This document shows, piece by piece, positions 1-14,198 of a stretch of DNA of 64,000 nt (position 1 is the stretch's first letter; every line of letters begins with the position of its first letter). Source of the DNA: Dyella japonica A8. Its GTDB lineage: Bacteria > Pseudomonadota > Gammaproteobacteria > Xanthomonadales > Rhodanobacteraceae. The stretch is taken from positions 2,666,001 through 2,730,000 of the forward strand of contig NZ_CP008884.1 of NCBI RefSeq assembly GCF_000725385.1, in the 5' to 3' direction. The position numbers and the translations under genes are program-made. Below the pieces are notes generated by a model. The model was given only the letters and a program-made list of their open reading frames with translations. It was not told where the DNA came from and did no database searches.

Positions 1-405
1 GGGCCATCGCGGCGTACGTGCCGTGGCGGCATGCGCAAGAAAGTAGAGACGTTCGGACCCGCGCCAGGGATATCCCGGTGCAACGCGGATGAGCGGGCTT
101 GAGTGGCGCATGACATGCTCCGTTCCGGATGCCGACGAGTCAGGTCCGGTTCGCAACGCCGCGATGACACATGCTGCTCGACGACGGACCTGAGCTGGTT
201 AACACGGGGCGGTCATTTCAATCTGGGCGTTTTCCGGGCCACCGGAAATAGACCAAACGCATTAGCCCGATGACGTTACCCAGGCTGCCGGGCGTTGCCG
301 GCGGGGTGGCTGCTGCGCCGCAGCACTTGTGGGGCGTCTCCGTGGGGCGTCGGGACACTTGATCCACAGGTCCGTATCCCGGATTCGCGCTGCACTTCAT
401 CCGGC
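1..405. other. Intergenic region, no gene supported
   Basis: No convincing gene here. A short open frame from base 3 to a TGA at 90-92 could be the tail of a gene that began before the window, but 29 residues are too few to assign. Confidence 0.5.
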
Positions 406-2724
406 TTATTCGCCGCCGCCGTCCTCTCCCATCCGGCCCGGGTGAATCCGCGGTGTGACCGGCAGGCTCCATACGGTCGGGGTATTCACCAGCAACGCCT
501 TGAAGCGTGGATCATCTCGCAGCGGATCCCAGGTCGGGTCGAGCCGAAGCACCGAGGGCGACAGGATGCATCCCGCCGGCATGGACAGCACGCGCCCGAG
601 CACGGCGATGGCCTGATCGGGCTGACCGGCCCGCACATAGAGGTCAGCCTGGTGCGCGAGCAAGTCCGGCCCGGTAACGGCGTCTTTGGCGACCGGGAGC
701 AGGGCGACGGCATGCTCGCCTTCCGCGATGGCCTCGGGTTTTCGCCCGAGTCCGGCATAGGCGTATCCCAGGGCAAGATGCAGGTCCGGGTCGTCGGGCC
801 GCTCAACCAGAGCAGTGCGGACATGGGCCGCCACGTCGACATAGGCGGCCGTCGCTTTTGCTGTGTCTCCCTCTGCTTGCAGGGCCCACGCCAGATACAG
901 GCGCCGGGGCAAAACTATGTCGTTCTGGTCGGACCAGTTCTCCGCCTTGTCTGCGTCCGCAATTTTTCTGGCACTGGCGTAGTCGCGCGCCAACCACCGT
1001 TCGACATAGACGTACGTGACATTGCCGACGTAGGCATCGCTACCCGGTTCGAGTGCCGCGATGGCGGAGCGCAGCGGTGTCGGATCGCCCTTCCACATCA
1101 GGACATTGAGGACCTGCTCCAGGCGTTCACCCACCGGGCTGCGACTCATGGTCAGGGCGGCGCCATAGGCCTGGTCGGCTTCAGCGTAGTGACGCAGGGC
1201 CTGATAGATCGACGCTTGATCCGTGAGCGCAAGATCATTGTGTGGATCTAGCACGGTGACCATGTGAAATCGCGCCATCGCCTCACCCCAACGCCCTTGA
1301 CGCCGGGCGATCCAGCCGATGAGGAGTTCGACCGCGACACTGTTGGGCAACGCCTTCCGGGCTAGTTCCGCCTGGATGGAGGCGGCGGCGTAATCCCGAT
1401 GCCCCCAGTAGTAATACAGCCCAAGCGCGTAATGGCCCAGGCCCAGATTCGGCTGCAGCGCCAGGGCGCGGTCGGCGGCTGCTTTCGCCTTTGCCAGCCG
1501 CGCGTTGGTGCGATCGGGTGCGAAGAAATACATGTAGATGTGGGCGCGCGCCAACGCGGCAGCAGCCAACGCGTAGTTCGGGTCCCTGTCCAGGGCCTGC
1601 TGGTACAGCGAGATCGCCACCGGTAACTCAGATGGCGACAGATCGAGATCATCGTAAGCCCGATTGGCATGTGCGTCGGCTTGCAGGTACAGGTCATAGG
1701 CGCCGGCGTTCGAGGTCTGCAGCTTGTCCATGCGCTCGGTCTCGGTTGACGTCAGTCGCACCTTCAGCGCCTCGGCCACGTTTTGCGCGACCTCACCCTC
1801 CACGTTGAAAACGTTGCCCAGCGTGCGCGTGTAGGCTTGCGCCCAAAGATGGCTGCCGCTGTTCGCATCGATCAACTGCACGTTGACCAACACCTGATTG
1901 CCTTCCTTCTGCACCGTGCCCTCGAGCAGCGTTGCCACACCCAATTGTCGTGCCGTGGTTTTGATGTCTCGTGGATGGCTCGGGTACTTCTCCGTCGAGG
2001 TGTGGGAGATCACCTTGAGTCCCTCGATGCCTACCAACTGGGTCAGGATCATGTCCTGCATGCCGCTGGCGAAATAGGCGTTGTCCGGGTCTGCTGTGAG
2101 GTTCTCGAACGGCAGCACCGCTACGGACTTCAGATCGCCCACCGGGGGCGCGACTTCTGCGTGACGGGCAAGCTGGTGCCAGGCGAGCAGTCCGGCCACC
2201 ACCGCGAGCAAACCCCAGAGCGCGACAACCGCGCGCCGATCCAATCGACGTGTCTTGCCACGGGGCAGGGGCGTTGCAGGATCGTCCGCCACCGCGGCCG
2301 GTAGTGCGGCCTCAGGGCTGGTGAGGGCCGGCGCCGCCTCGAGTTCGGCGGTCGCTGGCGCCCGGTTCGCCATCAAATCCTCACGTGACGCAGCGAATCG
2401 CACGTCGGCGTCGAGCCGAAAGCCGACGCCATGCACGGTATGCAGATAGCGGCACTCTTCACCGCTCTCGCCGAGCGCATGGCGCAGCACGGCGATGATT
2501 CGACTGAGTACGGCAGGGGTGACGTGGCTGTGCCCCCATACCTTGTCCAGAATCTGGTCACGAGTCAGGACGCAGCCGGGTTCGCTCGCCAGCAGGACAA
2601 GTACGGCGAATGCCTTGCGCTCGAGCCCGACCTCCTTGCCTTCGACAAACAGGCGATGGCCAAGGATGTCGATCTCGATCGCGTCGAACGCCATCCAGGC
2701 AGCAGAGGCAGTCTCCGCAGCCAT
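406..2724 (-). CDS. CadC-like winged-helix regulator with TolB-like and TPR domains
   Basis: Predicted 772-residue membrane-anchored transcription regulator. Residues about 15-110 form an OmpR/CadC-type winged helix (QILDKVWGHSHVTPAVLSR, then a YLHTVHGVGFRL wing). One transmembrane segment follows near residue 190 (VVALWGLLAVVAGLLAW). Next comes a TolB-like segment (SVAVLPFENLTADPDNAYFA) and a C-terminal half of TPR-like helical repeats. No receiver domain is present, so this is not a classical response regulator; in CadC-like proteins the signal is sensed outside the DNA-binding domain. The start at 2724 is preferred over an upstream ATG at 2841 because a GGGGGG ribosome site sits just before it and the extra 39 residues are low-complexity arginine-rich. 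Target genes are unknown; it is not paired with an obvious neighbour. Confidence 0.85.
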   Translation of the reverse strand: MAAETASAAWMAFDAIEIDILGHRLFVEGKEVGLERKAFAVLVLLASEPGCVLTRDQILDKVWGHSHVTPAVLSRIIAVLRHALGESGEECRYLHTVHGVGFRLDADVRFAASREDLMANRAPATAELEAAPALTSPEAALPAAVADDPATPLPRGKTRRLDRRAVVALWGLLAVVAGLLAWHQLARHAEVAPPVGDLKSVAVLPFENLTADPDNAYFASGMQDMILTQLVGIEGLKVISHTSTEKYPSHPRDIKTTARQLGVATLLEGTVQKEGNQVLVNVQLIDANSGSHLWAQAYTRTLGNVFNVEGEVAQNVAEALKVRLTSTETERMDKLQTSNAGAYDLYLQADAHANRAYDDLDLSPSELPVAISLYQQALDRDPNYALAAAALARAHIYMYFFAPDRTNARLAKAKAAADRALALQPNLGLGHYALGLYYYWGHRDYAAASIQAELARKALPNSVAVELLIGWIARRQGRWGEAMARFHMVTVLDPHNDLALTDQASIYQALRHYAEADQAYGAALTMSRSPVGERLEQVLNVLMWKGDPTPLRSAIAALEPGSDAYVGNVTYVYVERWLARDYASARKIADADKAENWSDQNDIVLPRRLYLAWALQAEGDTAKATAAYVDVAAHVRTALVERPDDPDLHLALGYAYAGLGRKPEAIAEGEHAVALLPVAKDAVTGPDLLAHQADLYVRAGQPDQAIAVLGRVLSMPAGCILSPSVLRLDPTWDPLRDDPRFKALLVNTPTVWSLPVTPRIHPGRMGEDGGGE

Positions 2725-2985
2725 GTGTTTGCCCCCCACGTGCCGCTTACGTTCCCTGCTCCTGCTGAGCCTACGCCGGGCGCGTGGCGGCGCCGTGCAT
2801 GGCACGCGTGACGTTTTTGTTATGGCGGCATTCCCTGCCATGCCATCTGCGCCGGTCGCTGGTGTTGCCCAGCTTCACCATGGCTTTGCACGCAAAGGTT
2901 ATGCCCACCAAGGATGGGAGGCGGCGGTCCACGACACCCCATTGGGGACGCACCCCAGGGGCGTCACTTCACTTCCTTCAGGACG

Positions 2986-3009
2986 GTCCGCTCTGTGTCG
3001 AAAGCGGAC
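2986..3009. repeat. GTCCGCT...AGCGGAC inverted repeat, copy 1
   Basis: GTCCGCT (2986-2992) and AGCGGAC (3003-3009) form a 7-bp stem with a 10-nt loop just past the 3' end of the DUF1254 gene. A near-identical hairpin lies at 4563-4586 on the other side of that gene. There is no T-tract, so it is a dispersed repeat rather than a terminator. Confidence 0.6.
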
Positions 3010-3019
3010 ACTCGCTGGG

Positions 3020-4432
3020 TCAATGGCGGACGACATCCGGTGGTGTCCAGGCCCCTTCAAGAAACGCCTCACGTGGCCAGTAAAGGCGCATGAGCAGGGT
3101 GAAGGGCGCCTTGGCGACGGGTAGCCAGTTGGCCTCTTTGTCCTTTCCTGGGGAGTCGGCCTGGATGTAGAGGTCAAGCGAGCCATCGGCATTGGTGACG
3201 AGCTTGTCGCGGTCGCCGATGGCCTGACGCTTGAGTACGTTGGGGATGAAGTACCCCTGGATGTCGTAGGCCGTCACCGACCAAAAGGCGTCCACTGGCG
3301 GCTGCTTGCCCTTGGCGAAGTGGAGTACGTACTGGTTCTTGCTGCCATCCAGTGGCTTGCCCTCGCTATCTGTCGATAGCGAGGGATAGACCGCGTCCTG
3401 CGGAAGATTTTCGCCGATACAGCATTGGGCGATGGCGGCACGATAGACGTAATCCGTGCCGTAGGTTCCGCTACGCGTGGTATAGACCCAGCCCTTGCCA
3501 TGGATACCCGCCGCCTTGTCGCCCTCTGCCGCCACCAGGGCCTTACCGTCGGCGTAACCACGCTCGAAGGCCTGCCGGATATTCGCCGGCACCTTCGCCA
3601 GATCGAAGCTCTGGCCGACCTTGAAGCCCGTGCGCTCCAGCCGGTGAATGATGGGGTAATCCACTTGGTTTGGTGGATTCTCCTTGAGCAACTCGGCGAA
3701 GTGGCCGTAGTAGGTCGTCGCATCCATCTTGTCCACCACGACCGGCGGCGGCGCCTTCATGTCGATGCTGGGGTCTACCTTGCCCTTGGGTGGCACGTAG
3801 TTTCCTTTGCCCCAGGCGGAGAGCGGCGTCAGCTTGTACCCGTCCTGAATCTTGTGAACATTCTCGTAGTCGGCAGCGCCATTGGTCTGGGTACGACCTA
3901 TGATCCACACATAACGGGTGGGGCTCTTGATCACTTCCAGTCCCGCCGGTGCCGTACCACCACGCCACTCCGGCGCCACGACGAGGAAGTTTCTCGCCGT
4001 GTTCTTGCCAGTAGTACGCGTGCCCGGCACGGCGAACACATCCGACCACAGGCTCAGCATCGGTAGTTGGAAGTATCTATCCGTCGCCGGCACCGACAGA
4101 ACTATCGGCTCGGCCTTGAGATCGAGCGTGGCCGCCGAGTACAGCGTGTCGACGTTCTCACGAATGACAATCTTGTCATCGGGATTGGGGTAGGCGCGCG
4201 CATGATGAAACTGGTTGGGCGGGCCGAACGCGTCGCCTTCAATAGGCTCGGCAAAGTTGCTCAATTTCCGCAGCGTCGTGTATTCCAGCATCAGCGGATA
4301 GGCGTAGACGTAGGCATCCTTGGCGATGTCGTGGGCTTCTTGCTCCGTTGGCCCGGCGGCGCGATCCTCGGCTGTGGCCAAGTTTGTAACGCTCAATGCA
4401 ATCGTACATAGCGCGGCGGATAGCAGCTTCAT
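3020..4432 (-). CDS. DUF1254/DUF1214 family secreted protein
   Basis: 470 residues with a Sec signal peptide (MKLLSAALCTIALSVTNLATA). The mature part matches the DUF1254 (about residues 55-190, AYPLMLEYTTLRKL, IRENVDTLYSAATLDLK) plus DUF1214 (about 340-455, FWSVTAYDIQGYFIPN, GSLDLYIQADSPG) architecture. The family is common in proteobacteria and its biochemical role is unresolved, so no reaction is assigned. GGGAGG lies 10 nt before the ATG. It stands alone, flanked on both sides by copies of the same GTCCGCT hairpin. Confidence 0.85.
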   Translation of the reverse strand: MKLLSAALCTIALSVTNLATAEDRAAGPTEQEAHDIAKDAYVYAYPLMLEYTTLRKLSNFAEPIEGDAFGPPNQFHHARAYPNPDDKIVIRENVDTLYSAATLDLKAEPIVLSVPATDRYFQLPMLSLWSDVFAVPGTRTTGKNTARNFLVVAPEWRGGTAPAGLEVIKSPTRYVWIIGRTQTNGAADYENVHKIQDGYKLTPLSAWGKGNYVPPKGKVDPSIDMKAPPPVVVDKMDATTYYGHFAELLKENPPNQVDYPIIHRLERTGFKVGQSFDLAKVPANIRQAFERGYADGKALVAAEGDKAAGIHGKGWVYTTRSGTYGTDYVYRAAIAQCCIGENLPQDAVYPSLSTDSEGKPLDGSKNQYVLHFAKGKQPPVDAFWSVTAYDIQGYFIPNVLKRQAIGDRDKLVTNADGSLDLYIQADSPGKDKEANWLPVAKAPFTLLMRLYWPREAFLEGAWTPPDVVRH

Positions 4433-4562
4433 GATTCATCGCCTCCCGTCCAGATGGGAGGAAGCCTGCTTGAAACGGGGCGTTCATTGCGACTGCAAAT
4501 CTACACAGATGTGTCGAGTAGTTTTACCTAGTCACGCCACTTGATCGCGCCACAGCTATGGC

Positions 4563-4586
4563 GTCCGCTTTCGGTCGGAAGCGGAC
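4563..4586. repeat. GTCCGCTT...AAGCGGAC inverted repeat, copy 2
   Basis: Perfect 8-bp stem GTCCGCTT (4563-4570) / AAGCGGAC (4579-4586) with an 8-nt loop, between the DUF1254 gene and the histidine kinase gene. It shares most of its sequence with the hairpin at 2986-3009; a degenerate relative is at 22747-22767. Confidence 0.65.
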
Positions 4587-4645
4587 AATGAAACGCCCTA
4601 TTTCTCCGTGAATTGTCCTGCCCGGACGCGAAGCCGCGCGCGGAT

Positions 4646-6217
4646 CTACGAGGCCTGCGCTGCCAGCGGAATGCGTATGCCAAGCTCGGTGCCTTGCCCG
4701 GGTGTGGAGTGCAGGCGATAGCTGCCGCCGAGCAGTCGTGTGCGCTCGCCAATGCTCATCAGGCCGAGTCCCCGGCGGCCGGTCGCGCGCAGGTCGAATC
4801 CTTTCCCGTCATCCCTGATGTCCAGATCGACTTGTCGCGCGTCGATGCGCAGCACCAGGGTGATGCGTTTTGCGCGGGCATGTTTCAGCGCGTTGCCCAG
4901 CGCCTCCTGGGCGACGCGGTAGAGACACAGCGCCACATCGGCGGGCAGGTTTTCCACGATGGCTGGCATCTTCAGGTCGATCGCCGGGCCGTTGTGTTGC
5001 CGGTTGGCCATGCACAACTCGTCCAGTGCGGCGGTGAGCCCGATCTGCGCGAGCATGCTGGGATGCAGACCGTGCGACAGGTGGCGGATATCGCTGGACA
5101 GGGCGATCAGGTCGCTCTGCAGCTGGCTTACGTCGTTGCGGTTGCGATCGTCCAGCTTGGGGCGCAGCGCGCTCAGTCGCATCGAGGCAACAGCCAGACG
5201 CTGGTTGATGTTGTCGTGCAGATCGCGGGCGATGCGCGCGCGCTCCTGCTCCTGCGCCACGATAAGCCGCCCGGCCAGGTGCATCACCTCGTTGCCGCTG
5301 GCGGACAAGGCCCGCTGCGTCGCGCGGCGTTGTTCCACCAGCGCCGCGAAGAACAGGGACGCCACCGACGTGCCCACCATCCACAGCTGGATGCTGACGG
5401 TGGTTGCGCGCGGTTCGTTCTGCAGGAACGGGCCGTATCCGGAAAAGCTCAACTGCGCGGCAATGGCGCCCAGGGCCAGGTTGACGATGCCGACGCCGGG
5501 AATCTGCGTGCGCAGCGCCACGTAGATCAACAAAGGTACCGGCGCGATAAGCGCCAGCGGCTGTAGGGTTTCGATGCTTCCCAGTTCGCGCCAGCCCAGC
5601 CAGATCAGCGCAAGCGACAGCACCATCACCGGCAGCACGCTGCGAAGCGGCATGGCATCCCTGCGCAATGTCGACGCCGGGTTGGTGAGGCTGAGTACCG
5701 CCGGCGTGAGCAGCACAAAGCCCAGCGAGATCGCCAGGGACATGTGCCACCAGACCTTGTGCAGCCAGGGCGGTGTGGCGAGCATGCCAGTGAGGGTCAC
5801 CACCATGGCGGTAACGGCAAGCGGCAGCAGCACGGCCGCCACCAGCAGAAACCACAACAGGCGCGGAAAGTCGTGGATGGGCTGGTCGCTACGGTAGCGG
5901 CCAAGCGCCCAGGCGGTGGTGTAGACGAACAGTACGCACAGCACATAGGCCAGTGCCATGACCGGCACGGGGTATCCCCGTAGGGCGGAGAGGGAGAGCA
6001 TGCCCAGCGCCCAGCCCGCGCCATAGGCGGGCCAGTAGCGTTTGGGCGAGGACATCAACACCGCGAGGAGCATGGGACCCGACAGCAGGATCATCTGCAC
6101 GTCGCCGCGCTTGTTCCACAGGGTGAAGGTAAGCCCATGCGTCACGACGGTGGCCACGAACATGCCCGTCAGCCGCAAAACTTGCCCGACACTACCGGAC
6201 AGCCACTTTCCGCTCAT
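4646..6217 (-). CDS. MASE1-type sensor histidine kinase (HisKA_3 class)
   Basis: 523 residues. The first about 290 form 8 or so hydrophobic helices of the MASE1 integral membrane sensor type. A HisKA_3 dimerisation domain follows with the phospho-accepting His at about residue 334 (ERARIARDLHDNINQRL), and a C-terminal HATPase (QEALGNALKHARAK; DIRDDGKGFD; GRRGLGLMSIGERTRLLGG). This is the NarX/DegS-like kinase class that normally signals to a LuxR/NarL-type regulator. No response regulator adjoins it, so it looks orphaned; the only LuxR-type regulator in the window is at 33566. AGAGAG precedes the ATG. The signal is unknown. Confidence 0.9.
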   Translation of the reverse strand: MSGKWLSGSVGQVLRLTGMFVATVVTHGLTFTLWNKRGDVQMILLSGPMLLAVLMSSPKRYWPAYGAGWALGMLSLSALRGYPVPVMALAYVLCVLFVYTTAWALGRYRSDQPIHDFPRLLWFLLVAAVLLPLAVTAMVVTLTGMLATPPWLHKVWWHMSLAISLGFVLLTPAVLSLTNPASTLRRDAMPLRSVLPVMVLSLALIWLGWRELGSIETLQPLALIAPVPLLIYVALRTQIPGVGIVNLALGAIAAQLSFSGYGPFLQNEPRATTVSIQLWMVGTSVASLFFAALVEQRRATQRALSASGNEVMHLAGRLIVAQEQERARIARDLHDNINQRLAVASMRLSALRPKLDDRNRNDVSQLQSDLIALSSDIRHLSHGLHPSMLAQIGLTAALDELCMANRQHNGPAIDLKMPAIVENLPADVALCLYRVAQEALGNALKHARAKRITLVLRIDARQVDLDIRDDGKGFDLRATGRRGLGLMSIGERTRLLGGSYRLHSTPGQGTELGIRIPLAAQAS

Positions 6218-6728
6218 GTCTCTCTACCCATGCGCTGTCTTCTTCATGGCGCAGCTCCGGGACGTTTCCGCCGCGGGCCCCCCCCTTGGCTGGTTGTTGT
6301 CGCGCACATGGCTGACGCTGTCCAGCACGACAGCGGTGTCAGGTCGCATTTCAATCAAACCGGGGGCGTTGAGCCGCGGATGACGGTTTCGTGGCGGTGC
6401 CGTGGGGCGCCATGGCGTGTTCGGCTTTGCGCGGGGTTGCGATGCGCTTTCGCGCGCGAGGGCCCAGATGCCGTCGTTTGCCGCCCCCCGGCCTGCGGGA
6501 ATGGCGGGTCTGCCCGGGTCATGGTGCGGCAGCAGCATCCGGTAGAGCGGCCCCTATCCGGGAAAGCCCGGGCAGGGCGCGCTTTTGATTCCACCGGCTG
6601 CGTTGCGGGCCCGCCTGCGGGATGCGTGGGTTTTTCGGGACGAAAAAAGCCCAGCGATCACTCGCTGGGCTTTTTGTCTGCTGCGTGCGGTTGCGGGTGC
6701 GCGCCGTCGGTGCGCGAGGGCAACCGGA
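6218..6728. other. Intergenic region with terminator only
   Basis: About 510 bases between the histidine kinase start and the small-protein gene. The open frames here are arginine/proline-rich and have no ribosome site. Apart from the terminator at 6643-6676 nothing is recognised; promoters for the kinase presumably lie in it. Confidence 0.5.
6643..6676 (-). terminator. Rho-independent terminator of the 76-aa protein gene
   Basis: Stem AGCCCAGCGA (6648-6657) / TCGCTGGGCT (6662-6671), 4-nt loop, with A-run on the left and T-run on the right, so it can work in both directions. It lies downstream of the minus-strand gene ending at 6729. Confidence 0.85.
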
Positions 6729-6959
6729 TCAGGCCTGCGAATCGTTGTCCTGGGTCTGCGGCTGTGCTTCGACCTCGTTCGACTCCGCTTCGCCTTTTTC
6801 CTTGTGCTCCACCATGTCTTCGAGCTTGCCGGCGCCCTTGAAGCCGGCCACGGCGGCGAGGCCTTCGGTCAGCAGGCCAGCGTTCGGATCGAGCTTCTTG
6901 GCGGCTTCGACGGCGGCCACCGCACCAGCGACTTCACCCAGGGTATCCAGAATGCCCAT
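6729..6959 (-). CDS. Small uncharacterised protein, 76 aa
   Basis: Begins MGILDTLGEVAGAVAAVEAA, is alanine/glycine-rich and helical in its first 50 residues, and ends in a Glu/Gln/Asp-rich acidic tail. The start at 6959 has a good GGAGAGG site; an upstream ATG at 7040 lacks one. It is followed by a strong terminator, so it is probably an independently transcribed real gene. No signal peptide or known family was recognised. The amphipathic Ala/Gly-rich N-terminus could associate with membranes, but this is a guess. Confidence 0.65.
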   Translation of the reverse strand: MGILDTLGEVAGAVAAVEAAKKLDPNAGLLTEGLAAVAGFKGAGKLEDMVEHKEKGEAESNEVEAQPQTQDNDSQA

Positions 6960-7223
6960 GACAGCCTCTCCACGTTGATTGATAGGGACGTGCAGCTTGC
7001 GGCAGCCATCGTTACTCTTTGGTGACTGGCGATGGGGCAAGGGGCGGGGCGTCCCTCGCTGTCGCCAATCCTACGCGCGCACCCTCGGCAGCATGATCTT
7101 GCGTCCGTCCCCGGCCACCCCGGGCGGCCCCGGAAAGGCGGCGATCTTCATGGAACCGGGATGCCCGGCAGCGCCATAATCCGCCCGGCCGCTTGCTTGC
7201 GGTTCGTTCTGTCGGGGGAAGGA

Positions 7224-11712
<4,489 letters not shown>

Positions 11713-11720
<8 letters not shown>

Positions 11721-12675
11721 CAGCCCTGATTCGGTTCAAGCGCAGCCCGCGGCGGCCATGGCCCGGCCACGGCTGCTCATCGTCGACGACCAACCGGTGA
11801 ACATCCGCGCACTGCACCAGATCTTTGTCGGTGACCACGATGTGTTCATGGCCACCAATGGATCGGATGCGATTGCCTTCTGCGAGGCATCGCAGCCCGA
11901 CCTGGTGCTGCTGGACGTGGTCATGCCGGAGCTGAGCGGGCTGGATGTCTGCCGCGCGCTCAAGGCCAGTCCGGCGACGGCGGACATCCCGGTGATCTTC
12001 GTGACGTCGCTCAATGATCCCGAAGAGGAAAGCGCGTGCTGGGACGTGGGCGGTGTGGATTTCATCACCAAGCCCATCAATGCGAAGACCACGCGCAACC
12101 GCGTGCGTGCCCATCTCACGCTGAAGTATCAGGCCGACATGCTGCGCCAGCTGGCATGGGTGGATGGGCTGACAGGCATCCCCAACAAGCGGCAGGTCGA
12201 GGCGCGCTCGGAGGAGGAGTTCCGGCGTTGCAGGGGCGAGGAACTGCCGCTGGCCGTGGCCGTGGTCGACATCGACTACTTCAAGGCCTTCAACGATACC
12301 TACGGGCATCTGGCCGGTGACGATTGCCTGCGCAGCGTGGCGCAGGCCATCCAGTCCTCCCTGCAGCGGGCCGGTGATTTCGCGGGGCGCATGGGCGGCG
12401 AGGAATTCCTCTGTATCTTTCCCGGCACCCCGCTGCAGGATGCGGTGAAGCTGCTCCAACGCGTCGATGCGGCCATCCGCGCACTGCAGCTGCCCCACGT
12501 CGGCGGTATCGACGGCCAGGTGACCGTGTCCATCGGCGTGGTCAGCGTCGTGCCCAGTGGTGACTTCACCATGGCCGCCCTGGTGGAACAGGCGGACCGG
12601 GCGCTCTATCAGGCCAAGCAGCAGGGCCGGGCGCGCATCCATGCGGGTGAGGTCGCCGCGGCGGGCATGGCCTGA
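11713..12675 (+). CDS. Response regulator with diguanylate cyclase output (REC-GGDEF)
   Basis: 320 residues: receiver (about 18-135; Asp68 in LLDVVMPE; Lys in FITKPINAK) followed by GGDEF (about 150-315). The active-site loop reads GGEEF (residues 228-232) and is preceded at the canonical distance by RAGD, a match to the RxxD product-inhibition site, so it should make cyclic-di-GMP and be feedback-limited. The ATG at 11713 lies inside the last codons of the hybrid kinase gene, implying translational coupling. The kinase HPt domain is a natural phosphodonor for this receiver. Cytoplasmic. Confidence 0.92.
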
Positions 12676-12773
12676 GCGCCATGTCGCGCCGGGAAGCCTG
12701 AGATCAGGAAGGGCGTGGAGGCTAGCAACAGGCGGTGCCGGTGGCATGGCCTGCCTGCGCCTGCCTTGTCCTT

Positions 12774-14198
12774 TCAGGCGACCCGTTTGCGTGGAAGCAA
12801 GGCCACCACCAGCACGCCCGCGAGCACGGCCAGATCCAGCCATGCGAACCAGTCGCCCAGGCGGGAATAAAGCGTCGTCGTGTCATGCAGCGGAAGGTCA
12901 CCCACCAGCTCGGCATCATTCTGCTCGCTCGACGCCTCGGCCACCACGCGGCCACGGTCGTCGCTCAGCGTGAGCCGGCCGGCGCGCGCGGAACGTGCGA
13001 CGGCGAAACCGCTCTCGACGCCGCGCACGATGGCCATGCGGCTGTGCAGCCAGCCATCCACCTGGAAATCGAACGCAGGCACCAGCAGCAGCTGCGCGCG
13101 GCGGGCGGCATAGGCCTGACCGATGTCCTGGTAGTCCATGTCCTTGCAGATGGCCAGGCCGATCCTTGGGGTGCCGCTCAGCATCGTGAAGCTGTCGCCG
13201 GGGACAAACTGCTCCAGTCCACGCAGCAGGTGATGTTTGCTGTAGGTGGCCGGTGAGGTCGTGCCGGGCTCGAAGACGGTCAGCATGTTGCGCGCGTCAG
13301 GGGCGTTGCCATGCAAGGCAATGCCGGCACCGATGGTGACGTGGTTCTGGATGGCCAGGGTCGCGAAGGCCGGAATGGTCGCGGTGCCAGTGGCGAACGA
13401 TCCCTCGGGTATCAGCAGGATCTTCGCGCCCTGGTTGATCAGGCGCTGCAGGGCGTCCACATAGCGTGCTTGCCGCGCATCGCCTTCCTCGCTGGGCAGG
13501 ACGGCCCAGCCATGCGCCTCCAATGACACCAGGCCGATGCGAACCGTGGACGTGGGCGCCTGCTGCAATCGCCAGCCGCCATAGGCCAGGGTCGCGATCA
13601 GCGCCAGCACGGCAAGGCCGGCGACGGACCAGCGAACCCGCTTTGCTGCATGCGGCCACATCTGCAGGCTGGCGGCCGTGGGCACCAGCAACATGAGAAA
13701 GCTCAGGCCCCAGAGGCCGGTCACGGCAACCAGCTGGATCACCGGCAACACGGATGCCTGGGTGTAGCTGATGTTGAAGAAGGTGGCATGAGGCGAGAGA
13801 TGACTGTTGATGTACTCGAAGGCCACCCATGCCGCCGGCAGGGACAGCGCCGCCGCAAAGACGTGGCCGCGCAGCAACAGTCGCCGGAACAGCAGCGTGC
13901 AGGCGGACATCACCACGGCGGTGGTGGCGATGAAGGTGAGGATGATGGGCAAGGGCAGGCCAAGGTGGCCGTGCGCGTACGTCCAGATGTTGAAGCCACC
14001 CGCCACGTAGGCAGCCAGCGCGGCCAGCGCGGCCCATGGCGCGCGCACCCTCGGCGCAAGCCACAGCACGGGCAGGGGAGCAAGCCAGGTCAACCACCAC
14101 ACCGGCTGCGTGCCGTTACCGAACCAACACGCCACCGCGGACAACGCGACGGCAAGAAGAGCAGCGGGCAAGCGTGCCCGATCAGGCTTTGATGCCAT
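12774..14198 (-). CDS. Apolipoprotein N-acyltransferase-like CN-hydrolase protein
   Basis: 474 residues. About six N-terminal membrane helices (residues 10-205), a nitrilase/CN-hydrolase domain (about 220-430), and a last TM helix near 450-468, as in Lnt. The catalytic Glu-Lys-Cys set is present: E in LLIPEGSF, K in TYSKHHLL, C in LAICKDMDY. Lnt adds the third acyl chain to lipoproteins. This copy is somewhat shorter than E. coli Lnt (about 510) and is regulated by its own TetR gene, so it may be a second, specialised acyltransferase rather than the housekeeping enzyme; whether another lnt exists elsewhere cannot be seen. Its start overlaps the tetR 3' end by 17 nt. Confidence 0.8.
   Translation of the reverse strand: MASKPDRARLPAALLAVALSAVACWFGNGTQPVWWLTWLAPLPVLWLAPRVRAPWAALAALAAYVAGGFNIWTYAHGHLGLPLPIILTFIATTAVVMSACTLLFRRLLLRGHVFAAALSLPAAWVAFEYINSHLSPHATFFNISYTQASVLPVIQLVAVTGLWGLSFLMLLVPTAASLQMWPHAAKRVRWSVAGLAVLALIATLAYGGWRLQQAPTSTVRIGLVSLEAHGWAVLPSEEGDARQARYVDALQRLINQGAKILLIPEGSFATGTATIPAFATLAIQNHVTIGAGIALHGNAPDARNMLTVFEPGTTSPATYSKHHLLRGLEQFVPGDSFTMLSGTPRIGLAICKDMDYQDIGQAYAARRAQLLLVPAFDFQVDGWLHSRMAIVRGVESGFAVARSARAGRLTLSDDRGRVVAEASSEQNDAELVGDLPLHDTTTLYSRLGDWFAWLDLAVLAGVLVVALLPRKRVA

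Noticed and set aside
3..92. Possible 3' end of a gene entering from the left (29 codons ending TGA at 90-92)
   Set aside because: A faint resemblance to ABC permease C-termini (AAYVPWRHA) is too little to call a gene.
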